From Apteryx mantelli (Eukaryota > Chordata > Aves > Apterygiformes > Apterygidae): a stretch of 64,000 nucleotides of DNA. The position numbers were made by a program, and so were the translations under genes. Position 1 is the stretch's first letter. Each line of letters begins with the position of its first letter. Shown piece by piece: positions 61,665 through 64,000 of this stretch. Under the pieces are notes generated by a model that was given only the letters and a program-made list of their open reading frames with translations, was not told the origin of the DNA and made no database searches. The DNA lies in assembly GCF_036417845.1 (NCBI RefSeq), contig NC_089979.1, forward strand, positions 118,081,415-118,145,414, in the 5' to 3' direction.

Positions 61665-62667
61665 GTGAACTGAAGCTCTCTAGATAGGGTTACTAACAAA
61701 CCTCTGCCGGCTGCATATGAAAACAGTAGTTTTTAACGTTTCATTGTACTCTGATTCATGGAGGTGGGTGGGAAAAAGTGACTAGCTGATCTGACCAGTA
61801 AAGAAAAGGGGCACAGTGGAACCTAATGCTTAGTTTTGTTGTTTTATTTCAGGTTTACTACCAATTAAAAGAATATACATGTATGCATGTCCCCATTTAT
61901 GAATGGGTTCATTTCATGTAACTTTAGATAACTAAAGGTGAGATAATCACTTCATGTACCATTTATGAGGTCTACAGTCTGATCTATTTTAAGATGAGGT
62001 GAATATCCCCTAAATGTGCCCAATTCTTTCTGCTCAGTAAGGTTGTGGTAACAGCCTTGACCTCAAGTTTAGATATCTAAAGTTAGGTGAGATAAATCCA
62101 ATCCAGAGACTGTGCATTTTATTAAAGTTTCCTCTGCTGTCATTAGATACTTGTTCAGAATGACTGTTGACCAGTGATATATTAAAATATGGATGCATCC
62201 AAATATGAATACCCAAGAGAGTACTCTCTTGTATGTGTGTATGAAAGAATTATTTCATGCACAGCTTAATATATCTCATTTTCTAAAGACTTGTGTTCAG
62301 ACTGTTCTGAGCCATTTTGTTTTCCCTTTTCCAAGGGATTAGGAGATGTGGAAGGAAGCTAGAGATTAATTTAGGAAGAAGTGGAGGTATTGTGAGCACA
62401 TTTTTAACAGGTGCCATGGAAGACACATGGAGACAACCTGTAGTTTTTGCAGCAGTGGAATATTGGCACGTAGAAGAAACGTCCGTAGGAAAACAGACCT
62501 CTCTAATTCTGCTGCTCATTGAACAGTTTGTTCCATAGCTGAACTCCTCTTCCTAACTGCAGATTCATCTCCTTATGTTTTAATGTTAGCAGGGGGTTCT
62601 GTGGATGTGAGGTAGTGCACTCAGTGTAAGAATGAGGCATACTGAAAAACATCCACTTCAGCGGACA

Positions 62668-62711
62668 AATTATTAAAAGACTTTCTGAGAATTATTAAAA
62701 GACCTTCTGGA
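62668..62711 (+). repeat. 22-base tandem duplication
   Basis: Two adjacent 22-base units (62668-62689 and 62690-62711) beginning AATTATTAAAAGA differ at about two positions. It looks like a fairly recent local duplication. Confidence 0.85.
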
Positions 62712-63489
62712 GAAAAAAATGGATTTTTCTGTTAAATATCTGAGAATTTTATCAAATCTTCAGAAAAATCATACTCATATTTTGTATTAACGAAGAAGGA
62801 AAAAAATTTTTCAATTAAAGTTACTTTTACAGTCATACTAAAAAATACATCAGAACATTGTGCCTATGGGAGACTGAGTCTTTACGTGACAACTTTTGGC
62901 TATATCAGTTATGAAATGTGGCTGGCTGGTATAGTCCTATGTTTTACTTTTATTTATCTCTTGGATGCATGTTCAGAGATAATTTCAGGAAATGTTAAAC
63001 ACGTGTAGAACTGGGATTTGTGAGCTCTGCAATTAAAACTTTATTACCTGGCCTGCTGACTTGCTGTTGTGGTAAACATGGTGTTATTTTGCCCCTTTAT
63101 GTACTATTCCCTTACAGCTCTGAGGAATCTAATCTCTTTGCTGTATTTTTATTGGTTCATATATCAGTGATGAGCCAGCTGGTGGGCACATTAGGACAAA
63201 ACAATGTAAAAGCTGAAAAAAGTAAATCTTAGTGTAGCAAGGTAATGTAGTGTAGCATCAAGAAACTTTCCGTTTCAGACAGTTAAATACTGTAATCCCA
63301 CTAATTTAAGAAACAAGTTATTTCATGTTGTTGGAAGTGGCTGCAGTATTTCAAGTTCCAAACATGCTAAACAGTTTGCAGTGAAAAAGGCAAAGGGTGG
63401 GTGTATGAGCACGTGCACTTTAAAAGCTCTTAGAAATAAAACCGGGGAAATGTAATCCATCTTGAAGAGGCATTTCATTTAAAAGTTGT

Positions 63490-63504
63490 GGGGGGGGGGG
63501 GGGG
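63490..63504. repeat. G-run
   Basis: Fifteen consecutive G residues in an intron. Likely length-variable. Confidence 0.9.
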
Positions 63505-64000
63505 TTTGAACATTTTTACCATTGTTATTACAAGTAATACTGTAGACTAATGAGAAGAAATAAGACCTTTAAATTTTTTGTCTACATTTTGTTCATTCAG
63601 TAGCAATTCATGTATATTTTTTTCCTCTGTGTAATAAATTGCTTTGCTTTGTATGTGCATTCATGTAGCAGGATAAAAACATTTCTTTCTTACAACTCTA
63701 AGAGCACAATTGTAGCAGAGCTGGTCACAAACATGGGTATTGTTGGATAATCGCTGCTAGCTGAAAAGTTAATGGTGTCCTTGTATTTTAGATGAATATT
63801 TCAGCTAGAATAGTTGGGATATTTTGCAAGATATTTTTATTACTTCTTACTATTAGTTGAAGTCATAGATTTATTGTAAATATGTTTACTAGGAAGGAAT
63901 TTTCTATGGATTTTATTCCTTTAAACAGTTTATAATAATTCACAAAATTTCTGATTAAAAAAAAGTCTGACTATATTCACTACCTTTCTGAATAAATGAA

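Larger units (their letters stand above)
61665..64000 (+). other. UBP1: UBP1 intron 3 (5' part)
   Basis: AT-rich sequence after the GTGAAC donor. It contains a 22-base direct duplication at 62668-62711 and a 15-base G-run at 63490-63504. No further UBP1 exon was found before the window ends. Confidence 0.8.

Noticed and set aside
1..64000. tRNA, rRNA, snoRNA, miRNA, CRISPR or viral genes
   Set aside because: None was recognised by eye. A covariance-model search would be needed to exclude small RNAs fully.

Overview
The window is vertebrate nuclear DNA, most likely from a bird. The evidence is multi-exon genes with GT-AG introns of about 0.5-9 kb, a CR1 LINE 3' end that finishes in the ATTCTGTG octamer repeat (18685-18858), a second decayed CR1 reverse-transcriptase fragment, few other repeats, and one strong CpG island. 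No bacterial, organellar or viral genes were seen.

There are two protein-coding genes, both on the + strand. Positions 1-28650 hold the 3' half of CLASP2, a microtubule plus-end stabiliser. Twelve coding exons (1926-26562) encode 584 C-terminal residues: the end of a TOG domain, a Ser/Pro-rich linker and the C-terminal helical-repeat domain, with the stop codon at 26560-26562. The 3' UTR carries a proximal poly(A) signal at 26781 and a probable distal one at 28621. Positions about 28650-39900 look intergenic and hold no recognisable gene.

Positions about 40750-64000 hold the 5' part of UBP1 (LBP-1, the Grainyhead/CP2-like TFCP2 family). The canonical first coding exon (47492-47604) lies in a CpG island whose promoter has four inverted CCAAT boxes, two ZNF143/THAP11-like sites, a CRE-like site, ETS sites and a YY1 site. 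Exons 2 (56614-56765) and 3 (61588-61664) follow, and the gene continues past the window. CLASP2 then UBP1, head to tail, matches the gene order I recall for human 3p22.

The main discovery is a second, unlisted UBP1 first exon at about 40751-40867, roughly 6.6 kb upstream of the CpG island. It has an ATG at 40794, encodes 24 residues that closely resemble the N-terminus of the paralogue TFCP2L1 (MLFWHSQPEHY...SSSYL), and ends with a GTAAGA donor in exactly the phase needed to join UBP1 exon 2. The joined reading (..[16 protein letters not shown]..) reproduces the TFCP2L1-type junction. This implies that UBP1 has two promoters and two N-termini, one TFCP2/UBP1-type and one TFCP2L1-type. A TATA-like element at 39905 is a candidate promoter for the upstream form.

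All calls come from reading the sequence and from remembered family sequences. No alignment or expression data were available.
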